Source of the DNA: Streptomyces litmocidini
Lineage (GTDB): Bacteria; Actinomycetota; Actinomycetes; Streptomycetales; Streptomycetaceae
Reading direction: 5' to 3'
Assembly (NCBI RefSeq): GCF_014649755.1
Contig: NZ_BMTQ01000003.1
Span: 62,001 to 126,000, forward strand
DNA: 64,000 nt
Below, one piece after another: positions 24,575-33,755 of the stretch (positions are counted from its first letter, which is position 1; the number at the start of each line of letters is the position of its first letter). The position numbers and the translations under genes were made by a program. The notes below the pieces were generated by a model, which did no database searches, had not been told where the DNA came from, and was given only the letters and a program-made list of their open reading frames with translations.

Positions 24575-25171
24575 ATGTCCGAACGTCACACGCTGATTCG
24601 CAGTCTGCACGATGTGGGCCTGGCCGCTTGGTTCGGCGGCTCGCTGATGGGCGCGGTCGGCCTCAACGGTGCCGCCAGGGGTGAGGGCGGTACGAAGGCG
24701 GCCACGGACCGGATCGCCTCTTCCGGCTGGGCGAAGTGGACGCCGGTCAATGCCGCTGCCATCGGTGTGCACCTGTTCGGCAGTGGGGGGCTCCTGGCCG
24801 TGAACGCCCACCGCGTCGCCACCCAGCAGGGCGTCGCCGCCTCCACCGCGGCCAAGACCGTCGTCACCGCGGCGGCCCTGGCAGCCACCGCCTACGCCCG
24901 CGTCCTGGGAAAGAAGGTCGAGCTGGCCTCTTCCTCCGACCCGGAGGACGCCGAGAAGGCGAGCAAGCACCCCCTCGACCTCGACAAGGCACGCCGGCAG
25001 CTGGCCTGTGCGCAGTGGGTGGTACCGGCGCTCACGGGGTGTCTGGTGGTGCTCAACGCCCTGCACGGCGAGCAACAGCGGCCCGGCGAGCAGGCTTCGG
25101 GCATGTGGCAGCGCGCCGCGGCCCTCTCCCCGCACCTGCCGGCCGGCATCAGCTGCCACCTGCCGCACTGA
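24575..25171 (+). CDS. Conserved hypothetical membrane protein
   Basis: A 198-residue protein with about four hydrophobic stretches (around residues 14-32, 55-75, 90-110 and 145-165) and a central polar loop (SSSDPEDAEKASKHPLDLDK). I know no function for it. ATG 24575 is preceded by AAGGAG, which excludes the longer upstream frame. It follows IS remnants but has normal Streptomyces codon use. Confidence 0.7.
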   Translation: MSERHTLIRSLHDVGLAAWFGGSLMGAVGLNGAARGEGGTKAATDRIASSGWAKWTPVNAAAIGVHLFGSGGLLAVNAHRVATQQGVAASTAAKTVVTAAALAATAYARVLGKKVELASSSDPEDAEKASKHPLDLDKARRQLACAQWVVPALTGCLVVLNALHGEQQRPGEQASGMWQRAAALSPHLPAGISCHLPH

Positions 25172-25589
25172 CTTCGGTCGGCGTCCGGCCCCTCGCCCTC
25201 GTACCGGCCGGACCGCGAGTGGTCACGCCCCGAGCGCCTGACCGGATCAAACGAGCCGTTCCGTCTTCAGCCGCTCCGCCTTCGCCGACCGGCCGGGGGC
25301 TCGTGGTCAGCCGCAACGAGGGGGACCGCCGGTCGTCCCGACGGACGTCGGCGGCGCAGCGGCCGTCTCTGGTCCGGCCCGGAGTGCGTCGAAGGCGCGG
25401 ACGCCTCGGCGCCCGGGGGACGCCGCGGCCCCGTGGAGGCACGGCCTGTTCGAGGACGCTCCCGGCCCCGCGTTCCGCCGGGCCCGGCGCGGGGGTCCGG
25501 GTGGCGCAACGGCGCTGTTTCCGCAGCGGGTTCAGTACCGTACGGAGGAGTCGTTCCCTACCGTGCGGAGCGCCGGAAGGGGACTCGTG
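25172..25589. other. Intergenic region without recognisable gene
   Basis: This stretch contains only antisense shadow frames. No RNA gene, clear hairpin or repeat is evident. Its 3' end carries the ribosome-binding site of the PhoD-like gene. Confidence 0.5.
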
Positions 25590-27284
25590 ATGGCCGGACT
25601 GAGGCTGGGACCGCTCCTGCGGCACGTCGACTGGGAGTCGGGCACGAGCGCGACGGTGTGGGTCGAGACCGACCGGGCGTGCACGGCGGAGGTCCGGTGC
25701 CCGGGGGGCGCGGGGGGTTCGGCTCCGACGTTCCGCGTCGCCGACCACCACTACGCGCTGGTGATCGTGACCGGACTCGCCCCCGGGTCCGCCACGGCGT
25801 ACGAGGTGCTGCTGGACGGCGAGCAGGTGTGGCCCCTCGCTGACTCGTCCCGGCCGCCCAGCACCATCCGCACGCCGCCGGTCCCCTCCTCGGGCGCGGT
25901 GGTCGCCTTCGGCTCGTGCCGGTGGGCGGCGCCTGCCGTGGGCGAGTCCGACCCGGTGGGCCCCGACGTCCTCGACACCCTTTCCGCCCGACTGGCCGCC
26001 GACCCGGAGGCCGAGCGTCCCGACGTCCTCCTCCTCCTCGGCGACCAGGTGTACGCGGACGAGACGTCCGCCGACACCCGCGCCTGGATCGCCCGGCACC
26101 GGCGGGCCGCCGGCACCGGCTCCGCCGCCCCGCCGGACCAGGTCGCCGACTACGAGGAGTACACCCACCTCTACGACGAGTCCTGGGGCGACCCCGAACT
26201 GCGCTGGCTGCTGTCGACCGTGCCCAGCTGCATGATCTTCGACGACCACGACGTCATCGACGACTGGAACACCAGCGCCGCCTGGGTGGCCGACATGCGG
26301 GCGACGCCCTGGTGGCACGAGCGGATCACCGGCGGTCTGATGTCGTACTGGGTCTACCAGCACCTCGGGAACCTCTCCCCCGCCGAACTCGCCGAGGACG
26401 AGCTGTACGCGGCGGTACTGGCGGCCGACGACGCCACGGAAGTGCTGCGCGCGTTCGCCGAACGCGCCGACGCCGACCCGGCGTCGGTGCGCTGGAGCTA
26501 CCGCAGGGACTTCGGTCGCACCCGGGTGCTGATGGTCGACACCCGGGCCGCGCGGGTGCTGGAGGAGCAGCACAGGACGATGCTGGACGCTCAGGAAGCG
26601 GCCTGGCTGCGGACACAGGCGTTCGACGAGCTCGGCGGCGTCGACCACCTGTTGGTCGGGACCTCGCTCCCGTGGCTGCTGCCTCCGATGGTCCACTTCG
26701 CGGAGGGCTGGCACGCGGCGCTCTGCCGGGGCGAACGCGGCCCGCGCTGGGCGCGCTTCGGCGAGTGGCTGCGTCGGCGGGCGGACCTGGAGCACTGGGC
26801 GGCGTTCACCTCGTCGTTCGAAAGACTGACGGAGACGGTCGCCGGGGTGGGGAGGGCCGACGCCGCCCCGGCGACCGTGTGCGTGCTTTCCGGGGACGTC
26901 CACCACGCGTATGTGGCCGAGCCCGTCTGGACCACCGGGCGGCCGCCGCGCTCCCGCGTCTTCCAGTTCACCTGCTCGCCGCTGCACAACTCGGTGCCCG
27001 TGGTCATGCGGGCCGGGTTCCGTTTCGGCTGGAGCCGGTTCGCCAAGGGGATCGGGCACCTCCTCGCCCGTCACGGACGGGTCGCGCGACCGGCGGTCCG
27101 GTGGGAGCGCACCGGCGGGCCTTGGTTCGGCAACCAGTTGATGACGCTGACGCTGCGTGGACGTACAGCACGGCTGCGACTGGAGAGGGCCTCGGCGGGC
27201 GCGGAGCAGGAGCGCCGTGGGACGGACCGCGCGGGAGCACTGCTCATCGGGGTCCTCGACCGGGACCTGACGAAGGGAAGCTGA
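25590..27284 (+). CDS. PhoD-family alkaline phosphatase/phosphodiesterase
   Basis: A 564-residue metallophosphoesterase of the PhoD type. Metal-site motifs LLLLGDQVYADE, FDDHDVIDDWN and LSGDVHHAYV appear in order, after an N-terminal beta-sandwich domain of about 100 residues. No obvious signal peptide is seen at the chosen start, so it may be cytoplasmic, unlike classical secreted PhoD. GGAAGGGG precedes ATG 25590; GTG 25587 is an alternative. No PHO box is apparent upstream. Confidence 0.83.
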   Translation: MAGLRLGPLLRHVDWESGTSATVWVETDRACTAEVRCPGGAGGSAPTFRVADHHYALVIVTGLAPGSATAYEVLLDGEQVWPLADSSRPPSTIRTPPVPSSGAVVAFGSCRWAAPAVGESDPVGPDVLDTLSARLAADPEAERPDVLLLLGDQVYADETSADTRAWIARHRRAAGTGSAAPPDQVADYEEYTHLYDESWGDPELRWLLSTVPSCMIFDDHDVIDDWNTSAAWVADMRATPWWHERITGGLMSYWVYQHLGNLSPAELAEDELYAAVLAADDATEVLRAFAERADADPASVRWSYRRDFGRTRVLMVDTRAARVLEEQHRTMLDAQEAAWLRTQAFDELGGVDHLLVGTSLPWLLPPMVHFAEGWHAALCRGERGPRWARFGEWLRRRADLEHWAAFTSSFERLTETVAGVGRADAAPATVCVLSGDVHHAYVAEPVWTTGRPPRSRVFQFTCSPLHNSVPVVMRAGFRFGWSRFAKGIGHLLARHGRVARPAVRWERTGGPWFGNQLMTLTLRGRTARLRLERASAGAEQERRGTDRAGALLIGVLDRDLTKGS

Positions 27285-27506
27285 CGTCTCGCCGGGCGGC
27301 GCGCCTCCCCGTCCCGCACTTCACGCCCTGGCCGCCCGGATCCGTACGCCGACGGTCCTCGGCCGTCACCAGGGGGCCACCGCCCGGCCCGCCCCGATCG
27401 TCACCGGGCCCGCCACCGTATGCGCGGTGCGGTGGGGCACGCGGTCGGACCGTCCTCGCCTCCGGTTTCGGCGAAGGGGCGCCGGCCGGTCGGGGTCGGG
27501 GTGGGC

Positions 27507-28040
27507 TCAGGGACGGGGCTCCAGCACCTCCAGGGCACCGGTCTCGGTGTCGTAGCTGCGCAGGGTGACGAGCCGGGCCGAGGGCGGCGGCCCGGGCAGC
27601 AGTTCGGGGATGCGCCGATCGGTGAAGGCGCCCGCGCGCCGGGTGCGGCCGAGGGTGACGTGCGGGCTCCAGCGCCCCGGTTCGTGGAGCGGATTGAGGG
27701 TCTCGGACGGGCTGTCCGAGACCACCGCCTCCCACACCCGGCGGTGCAGACCGGTCAGTGCGGAGTCCGGCTCCAGCGCCCAGGCCAGCACCGAGGTGGG
27801 CCGCTCGAAGCGGACCACCCCGGTGAACCGCACCGCCAACGGCAGGACGGCGGCCGCCTCGGCGAGCTCCCACCGGATCGGGGCGGTCAGCTCCGGGCAG
27901 GACGCCAGGGTCAGATGCGGGCTGTTGGTCGGTGAGCGGTGGCGCGCCTGGCTGGGCAGCCCCGCGTCCGCGAGTCGCCGCCAGGCCTCCCGCACCACCA
28001 GGTCCGCCGCCTCGTCCAACAAGAGCTCGACCGTGCGCAC
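27507..28040 (-). CDS. 2'-5' RNA ligase/2H phosphoesterase family protein
   Basis: A 177-residue 2H phosphoesterase with both H-x-T-x motifs intact: NSPHLTLAS in the N-terminal half and WSPHVTLGR in the C-terminal half. Members include LigT RNA ligases and cyclic phosphodiesterases. The true substrate cannot be assigned. It stands alone, convergent with the PhoD-like gene. Confidence 0.8.
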   Translation of the reverse strand: MRTVELLLDEAADLVVREAWRRLADAGLPSQARHRSPTNSPHLTLASCPELTAPIRWELAEAAAVLPLAVRFTGVVRFERPTSVLAWALEPDSALTGLHRRVWEAVVSDSPSETLNPLHEPGRWSPHVTLGRTRRAGAFTDRRIPELLPGPPPSARLVTLRSYDTETGALEVLEPRP

Positions 28041-28602
28041 CGCCGCAGCCTACCGGGGAGGCCGGGACAAGTCGGCGAGGCGGCGACGCGTGCGCTGCGG
28101 GAGGGGCGGACTTCCCGTCACGGGGGCCGGTCGCCCGCCTGCCCCGAGACGCCGGGGTCGGCCCGGACCGGACCTCACCTCGCCGCGGCGCTCGTGCGGT
28201 GGTTCGTCTCCGGAGCGGTCACCCGTCCGGCTCGGCCCCGGCCCGGGGGTCGCCCGGGTGCGCCGGATCGGCGTCCCCGCCCCCTGCGCGGCCGCGGTGC
28301 CGACGCCGCCGGGCCGGTGGGTCCACGAGCTCACGCGGCCGGTGCGTGGTGGACGACCGTGTCCTCGCACGGTCCGTCGGCGTACCCGCCGCGGGCGGCG
28401 TGAACCACTCCGTGCCCGGACGCCCCGTGTCGCATGATCCACCTCGACCTGGCCGGCACCCGTACCCGTACGCGTACCCGCAAGGTTCGGCCCGGCGTCG
28501 TATCCGCCGGTGAGGCGGCCCGGATCTCATGGGTTCCGCCAAGGGCCGGAGGGCTGTCCGCCCCGGTACGTTCACGCCGTCTGTACCTAGGGAGGGGTCG
28601 GC
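28041..28602. other. Intergenic region with short CGTACC repeats
   Basis: No gene is recognisable. Four imperfect hexamers of the type CGTACC occur at about 28459-28480. AGGGAGG just before 28603 serves the DMT transporter gene. Confidence 0.45.
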
Positions 28603-29502
28603 GTGGGCGGTGTGGTGTCGGTGCTGGTGGCGGCGGTGTTGTGGGGCACTGTGGGGCCGGCGCAGATCTGGGCCGGAAGCGGGGCGCATCCGGTGTCGCT
28701 GGGGGCGGCCCGGATGTTGTTGGGCGGGCTGTTGCTGACGGTGGTGATGGTGCGGCCGGCCGGGCTGCGCACGCTGACGCGGCGGGGGGTGCGGGGGTGG
28801 ATCGTGGTCAGCGTGCTGGTGACGGCCGCGTTCCAGGTGTGCTTCCTGCAGGCGGTCGAGCGTTCGGGGGCGGCACTGGCGACGGCGACGACGTTCGGGA
28901 CGGTGCCGGTGGTCAGCGGGGTGTGCGGGCTGGTGCTGTCCGGTGAGCGGCTGTCGCGGCGGTGGGCCGTGGGGACGCTGTGCGCGGTCATCGGGGTCGG
29001 GGCGTTGCTGTTGCCGGGCAGTGAGGGACGGGCGGACGTCCTCGGTGTGGGGTACGGGGTGGCGGCGGGTGCCGCCTTCGGCGTCTACATCGCGGCGACC
29101 AAGGGGGTGGGCGCGCGGGGCGGCGATCTGGACGCGGCGGCGCCGGTGAGCGTGGTGTGCGCCGGTCTGGTGGTCTCGCCGTCCCTCCTGGTCGCTCCGG
29201 AGGGGCTGTTCACGGTGCGCGGGGCGATGCTGGTGGGGTGGCTGGCGCTGGGGACGACGGCCCTGGGGTACCTGCTGTTCACGCGGGGGGTGGGCCGGCT
29301 CAGCGCCGCCACGGTGGGGACGCTGAGCCTGACCGAACCGCTGGTCGCCACCGCGCTGGGGGTGGTGCTGCTCGGCGAGCGGCCGGGGCCGCTCGCCGTC
29401 GTGGGCGGCGTGCTGCTGCTGGGCGGGCTGGTGGCCGTCTCGGTGCCGGGGCGGCGGCGGACGGCGGCCCCGGGGTCTCGGCCCGAGCCGGTGGGGCGGT
29501 GA
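28603..29502 (+). CDS. EamA/DMT-superfamily transporter
   Basis: A 299-residue protein with about ten membrane helices and two EamA repeats (first halves VLWGTVGPAQI and AAFGVYIAATKGV). Such proteins export amino acids, metabolites or drugs. GTG 28603 has AGGGAGG upstream. It ends 13 bp from the convergent radical SAM gene and could serve as an exporter for the nearby cluster, though nothing proves this. Confidence 0.83.
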   Translation: MGGVVSVLVAAVLWGTVGPAQIWAGSGAHPVSLGAARMLLGGLLLTVVMVRPAGLRTLTRRGVRGWIVVSVLVTAAFQVCFLQAVERSGAALATATTFGTVPVVSGVCGLVLSGERLSRRWAVGTLCAVIGVGALLLPGSEGRADVLGVGYGVAAGAAFGVYIAATKGVGARGGDLDAAAPVSVVCAGLVVSPSLLVAPEGLFTVRGAMLVGWLALGTTALGYLLFTRGVGRLSAATVGTLSLTEPLVATALGVVLLGERPGPLAVVGGVLLLGGLVAVSVPGRRRTAAPGSRPEPVGR

Positions 29503-29515
29503 GGGGCCGGACGGC

Positions 29516-30910
29516 TCACCGGTCCTGGTAGCTGCTCATGTTCGCGCGTACGTGGTCGGAGAAGAACCGCGGGCCGATGGCGTCGGCGCGGGCCATGCCC
29601 TCCGGGGTGAGCAGCAGGACCGTGCCGGCCGCCCGGACCCAGTTGCGGGCCAGGAGGGTGTCGAGCTGGGTGGCGAAGTCGGTCTCGAAGCGGGTGCCGA
29701 AGTGGCGTTCGTAGCGGGTGACGTCGAGTCCGGACGATTCGAGCAGGTGCTGGAGGACGTACATCCGGCGCCGTTCGTCGTCGTTCATGGCGAAGGCCCA
29801 CTGGGCGCGGCGGAAGCGTTCGGTCGGGGTCGCGATGTAGTCGTCGATGATGCGGCGCACCTCGGGGACGGCGACGGCGTAGTCGGTGGTGTAGTGCAGG
29901 TCGGTGGTGAAGGAGCGGGCGCCGACACCGAGGCCGACCATGCCGGCCTGTTGGTTGTACTCGTTGATGCTGTTGCCCTCGGTGTCCTCGGTGGCGGCGC
30001 TGCCGAGGCGGCGGAAGACCCGCATGGAGGTCTGCTCGTACCCGGCGGACAGGAGGTGGTCGCGGCCGAAGCGGTAGAGGCGCAGTCGCTGGTCGTCCCA
30101 TTCGGCGGGGCTGGTGGCGTGCCGGGAGCTGAGACCGGTCAGGGGACGGACGTAGAGGGGGTAGAGGTAGATCTCCTCGGGTTCCCAGGCGAGGGCGGCG
30201 TCGAGGGAGATCCGGAAGGTGCGTTCGGTCTGGCCGTCGATGCCGTAGATGAGGTCGATGTTCAGGATGGGGAACCGGGCGTCGCGCAGGCGGGCGAGGG
30301 CGGATTCGACTTCCTGGCGTTTCTGCGGGCGGACGGCGGCGCGGACTTCGTCGTCGAGGAAGCTCTGTACGCCGATGCTCAGCCGGGTGGCGCCGCGTTC
30401 GGCGAGGACGGCGAGCCGGTCGGTGGTGGCGGTGGCGGGCGAGGTCTCGACCGACCAGGACGCCGCCTGCAGGTCGGCGCCCATGACGTTCTCGGAGATG
30501 TCGCAGAGCCGGGTGAGTTCGTCGGCCGTGAGGTAGGTGGGGGTGCCGCCGCCGAAGGCGGCGAGGGTGAAGCGTAACGGCTCGCCCTGGGCGTCGAGGG
30601 CTTCTCTGGTGACGCGGGCCTGGCGTTCGAGGGTGTCCAGGAAGGCGGCGGTGACTTCTTCGGGGGCGCCGGTGCGGGTGAAGAGGTTGCAGAACCCGCA
30701 CCGCATCTCGCAGAAGGGGACGTGGGCGTAGAGGGAGAGGGCGTCGAGCCGTTCTCCGGACCACAGGTCGCTCAGGAGGGGGCCGTCGTCCAGGAGGCGG
30801 TAGGCCTTCTGGTGCGGGTAGGCGTAGACGTACTGCTGGTAGGGGGTTTCGGCCTCGGTGGGTGCCGTGGTGGGGAGGGAGGGGGACGGAAGCATGACGG
30901 GCTTGCCCAT
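29516..30910 (-). CDS. HemN-like radical SAM protein (STM4012-like)
   Basis: A 464-residue radical SAM enzyme with CEMRCGFC (Cys67, Cys71, Cys74) binding the 4Fe-4S cluster, followed by GGGTPTYL and a C-terminal HemN-like region. It begins YQQYVYAYPHQKAYR, a pattern of the HemN-like STM4012 group rather than true coproporphyrinogen dehydrogenase. The substrate is unknown. It contains a TTA codon (Leu112, 30575-30577), implying dependence on the bldA tRNA. It faces the DUF1152 gene across 246 bp. Confidence 0.78.
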   Translation of the reverse strand: MGKPVMLPSPSLPTTAPTEAETPYQQYVYAYPHQKAYRLLDDGPLLSDLWSGERLDALSLYAHVPFCEMRCGFCNLFTRTGAPEEVTAAFLDTLERQARVTREALDAQGEPLRFTLAAFGGGTPTYLTADELTRLCDISENVMGADLQAASWSVETSPATATTDRLAVLAERGATRLSIGVQSFLDDEVRAAVRPQKRQEVESALARLRDARFPILNIDLIYGIDGQTERTFRISLDAALAWEPEEIYLYPLYVRPLTGLSSRHATSPAEWDDQRLRLYRFGRDHLLSAGYEQTSMRVFRRLGSAATEDTEGNSINEYNQQAGMVGLGVGARSFTTDLHYTTDYAVAVPEVRRIIDDYIATPTERFRRAQWAFAMNDDERRRMYVLQHLLESSGLDVTRYERHFGTRFETDFATQLDTLLARNWVRAAGTVLLLTPEGMARADAIGPRFFSDHVRANMSSYQDR

Positions 30911-31156
30911 GGGCGATGTGCCTCGCTCTCTGAGGGGTCGTCACGGGGGGTGACAGCTCGGCACCTTAGGGCGGCCCGAGGGCGGATATCTGTAGTGTGA
31001 TCACCAAAAGATACGTTTCACGTCCTAGATCTTCGTCTGCACTTTTCGCGAAGAACGCACTTCCTCCCGAATTGCCGCCCCCGGCGCGGGCCGCGGGCGG
31101 TCCGGACCGTCCGGTACGGCTGACGGAGCGGGCGCGCATGGGGTTGTGTGTCCGCC

Positions 31157-32254
31157 ATGAAGCGACTTCTCATCGCCGCGGGAGGCGGTGGCGACGCCAT
31201 CACGGCGGCCATGGTGCACGCCGCGCTGCACGGCCCGCGCACTCCCGCTCTGGTGCTCACCTACGCGTGGGAACGGCTCGTCGTCGACCCCGTGCCCGGG
31301 CCGCGCGGCAGCGCGGACTTCACCTCGCTCGACCGCCCCGCGCCCCATCTCGCCCTCGTCACTCCGCGGACCGCTCCCAGGGCTCCGGCCGGTTCGCTGC
31401 TCCCCCGGCTCGCCGGCGGTCTGCAGCCCGCGCTGGGGCTGCTCGACCCGTACGAGGGAGTGGTCGGCCTCACCCGGCAGATCGAGGCGGCGGCCCGCTG
31501 GTGCGGCACCGACCGGATCGCTCTCGTGGACGTGGGCGGCGACATCGTCGCGCGCGGTGACGAACCGACGCTGCGCAGCCCGCTCGGCGACGCGCTGGCC
31601 CTGGCCGCCTGCGCCGCGACGGGCCTCTCGACCACCGTGTACGTCGCCGGACCCGGTCTGGACAACGAGGTGCCGAGGGCCGTCCTGGCGCCCCGGCTCG
31701 GTGAACCGGCCTTCGCCCTCGCGCCCGAGGACACCGACGGCGTGCTGCCCGTCTTCGACTGGCACCCCTCCGAGGCCGGCGCGATGCTCGTCGCGGCGGC
31801 CCGCGGCGTCCGCGGCGTCTGCGGCACCCGCGACGCTCCCGCCCCCGTCGTCCTGGACGACTCCTCACACCGCGTACACCGGCTCGCCTGCGAGGACGCG
31901 CTCCGGCTCAGCCCGCTCGCACGGGCCCTCGCCCTGTGCCCCAGCCTGGAGGCCGCCGAAAGGGTGTCGCACGCCGTCTGCGGCTTCTCCGAGGTGGCCC
32001 GGGAACGGCAGCGCGCCGCCCTCCTCCCGGCTCCGCCCGCTCCCCGCCCCCCTGCGGAGCCCGAAGCCGTCCTGGACCGGTACCTCGCCTTCGAACGCGC
32101 CCGTCGCGCCGAGGGCCTCGCCTACGTCACGACCCGCAGGATCACCGAGGAACTCGCCCTCACCCCGGTCGAGGCCGACGCCCTGCACCGTTCCCTGGCC
32201 ACGGGGAAGCCGCCCCGGCGCGTGGCACCGCTGTGGCGGCTGGCGACGGCCTGA
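31157..32254 (+). CDS. DUF1152 family protein
   Basis: A 365-residue protein whose start MKRLLIAAGGGGDAITAAMV and central LVDVGGDIVARGDE match the DUF1152 family of unknown function. The glycine-rich start suggests a nucleotide-binding fold. GTG 31148 is an alternative start; neither has a clear ribosome site. It is divergent from the radical SAM gene and may share its promoter region. It converges on the MFS gene. Confidence 0.8.
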   Translation: MKRLLIAAGGGGDAITAAMVHAALHGPRTPALVLTYAWERLVVDPVPGPRGSADFTSLDRPAPHLALVTPRTAPRAPAGSLLPRLAGGLQPALGLLDPYEGVVGLTRQIEAAARWCGTDRIALVDVGGDIVARGDEPTLRSPLGDALALAACAATGLSTTVYVAGPGLDNEVPRAVLAPRLGEPAFALAPEDTDGVLPVFDWHPSEAGAMLVAAARGVRGVCGTRDAPAPVVLDDSSHRVHRLACEDALRLSPLARALALCPSLEAAERVSHAVCGFSEVARERQRAALLPAPPAPRPPAEPEAVLDRYLAFERARRAEGLAYVTTRRITEELALTPVEADALHRSLATGKPPRRVAPLWRLATA

Positions 32255-32291
32255 GGGGGCGCCGGACGACAGACGGGACCGGCCCGGTGGG

Positions 32292-33755
32292 TCACGGCCG
32301 TTCACCACCCGCGGCCTCGGGGGCGGCGGAGGTGGCGGGAGGGCTGTTCCAGCGGCGGCCGTTCTCCCAGTACGCCTGCACTTCGGCGAGGGTCCTGCCG
32401 GTGGTGTCGGGCACCTTGGCGTACACGTAGAACCAGGCGACGACGTTGACCGCGAGGAGCAGGGAGAAGGTGGTGGTGCCGCCCAGGGAGGACAGTGCGC
32501 TGAGGAAGAACTGGGCGATGATCAGGTTGGCGCTGAGGTTGGACAGGAGCATGGCCGACGCCCCCGTGCCGCGCAGCCGGTCGGGAAAGCCTTCGGCGGC
32601 GAACACCCAGATCAGGGCACCGAAACCGGCGTTGAAACCGACCGCGAAGACGGCGAGCCCGAGCAGGCCCGCCGTGGCGGGAAGGACCTCCGCGAACACG
32701 CCGACGAGCAGCAGGTGGCCCGCCGTCATCAGCGCGGTGCCGGTGAGCAGGGCGACCCGGCGGCTCACCCGGTCGATCGCCACCGCGCACACCAGCGCGG
32801 CGACGGCGGAGACCAGCTGGACGAAGCCGGGCAGCACGAGCAGGCTGAAGTCGCCCTCGTAGCCCATGCGCTGGAAGATGCGGGGGCTGAAGTAGCCGAT
32901 GGCGCTGATGCCGGTGATCTGGACGAGGAAGCCCAGGGTGACGACGAAGAGGGTCAGTTGCCGGTACGTGGGACCGAACAACTCGCGCAGCCGCCCCTCG
33001 GCGGGCTCGGCGGAGGCGGGTTTCCCGGGTACGGTGGCCGGCTCCGGCGTCCCGAGGACGCGGGCGGCCTCGGCGGCGCGGTCCGCGTGTCCCCTCATGA
33101 GGTGCCAGCTCGGCGTCTCCGGCAGCCGCAGCAGGGCGACGGCCGCCGCGGCGGCGCAGAGCGCCGGGACGGCCAGCATGAGCCGCCAGTGGCCGCCGCC
33201 GGCCAGCAGGTAGCTGACGAAGTACGTGGCGGCGCATCCGCCCGCCGTGGCGCACTGGTAGAGCACGGCGACCCGGCCGCGGATCGCCGTGCGGACGGAC
33301 TCGGCGATGAGGATGGGCGCGATGACGATGAGCACCCCCATGGTCATGCCGAGCACCGTACGGGTGCCCACCAGCATCGGGAGGTTCACGGACAGGGCGG
33401 ACACGAGGGTGGTGAGGGAGCAGACGGCCGCGGCGACGAGGAGCGCGCCGCGCCGGCCCGCCACCTGGGAGAGCCGTCCGGCCAGGAGCGTTCCCGCCAT
33501 CAGGCCCACGACGGGACCGGCGTACAGCGTTCCCTGCTCGAAGGGCGAGAGGTGGAACGCCTGGGTGACGAGGATCTGGGCACCGGCCATCGCCGTGCCG
33601 TCGTATCCGTAGGTCAGGCCGAGGAGCACGGCGGCGAGACCGACCGCCGTGCCGGGCCGGCGGAGGGGGCGCCCAGGGGATGTCGGCATCGGGGGTGGTC
33701 CATCGCTTTCCGCTCGGGAGCTTGTCCGGTGTCCGGGCGCCCGGCCGCCGCTCAT
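32292..33755 (-). CDS. MFS transporter (sugar-porter-like)
   Basis: A 487-residue major facilitator with 12 predicted helices, the GRLSQVAGRRGA loop 2-3 motif, PETPSWHLMRG of sugar porters and VPDTTGRTLAEV near the end. It is the last gene of the epimerase-aminotransferase-Nudix-IMPase operon and overlaps the IMPase stop by ATGA. It may export the cluster product or take up a sugar precursor. The first ~30 residues are cytoplasmic and polar. Confidence 0.83.
   Translation of the reverse strand: MSGGRAPGHRTSSRAESDGPPPMPTSPGRPLRRPGTAVGLAAVLLGLTYGYDGTAMAGAQILVTQAFHLSPFEQGTLYAGPVVGLMAGTLLAGRLSQVAGRRGALLVAAAVCSLTTLVSALSVNLPMLVGTRTVLGMTMGVLIVIAPILIAESVRTAIRGRVAVLYQCATAGGCAATYFVSYLLAGGGHWRLMLAVPALCAAAAAVALLRLPETPSWHLMRGHADRAAEAARVLGTPEPATVPGKPASAEPAEGRLRELFGPTYRQLTLFVVTLGFLVQITGISAIGYFSPRIFQRMGYEGDFSLLVLPGFVQLVSAVAALVCAVAIDRVSRRVALLTGTALMTAGHLLLVGVFAEVLPATAGLLGLAVFAVGFNAGFGALIWVFAAEGFPDRLRGTGASAMLLSNLSANLIIAQFFLSALSSLGGTTTFSLLLAVNVVAWFYVYAKVPDTTGRTLAEVQAYWENGRRWNSPPATSAAPEAAGGERP

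Noticed and set aside
28459..28480. CGTACC-type tandem repeat as regulatory element
   Set aside because: It has only four imperfect units, shows no symmetry, and is more than 100 bp from the nearest start; probably chance in GC-rich sequence.
29516..30910. Housekeeping coproporphyrinogen III dehydrogenase HemN
   Set aside because: The N-terminal YAYPHQKAYR pattern, the TTA codon and the DUF1152 neighbour fit a specialised HemN-like radical SAM protein better.
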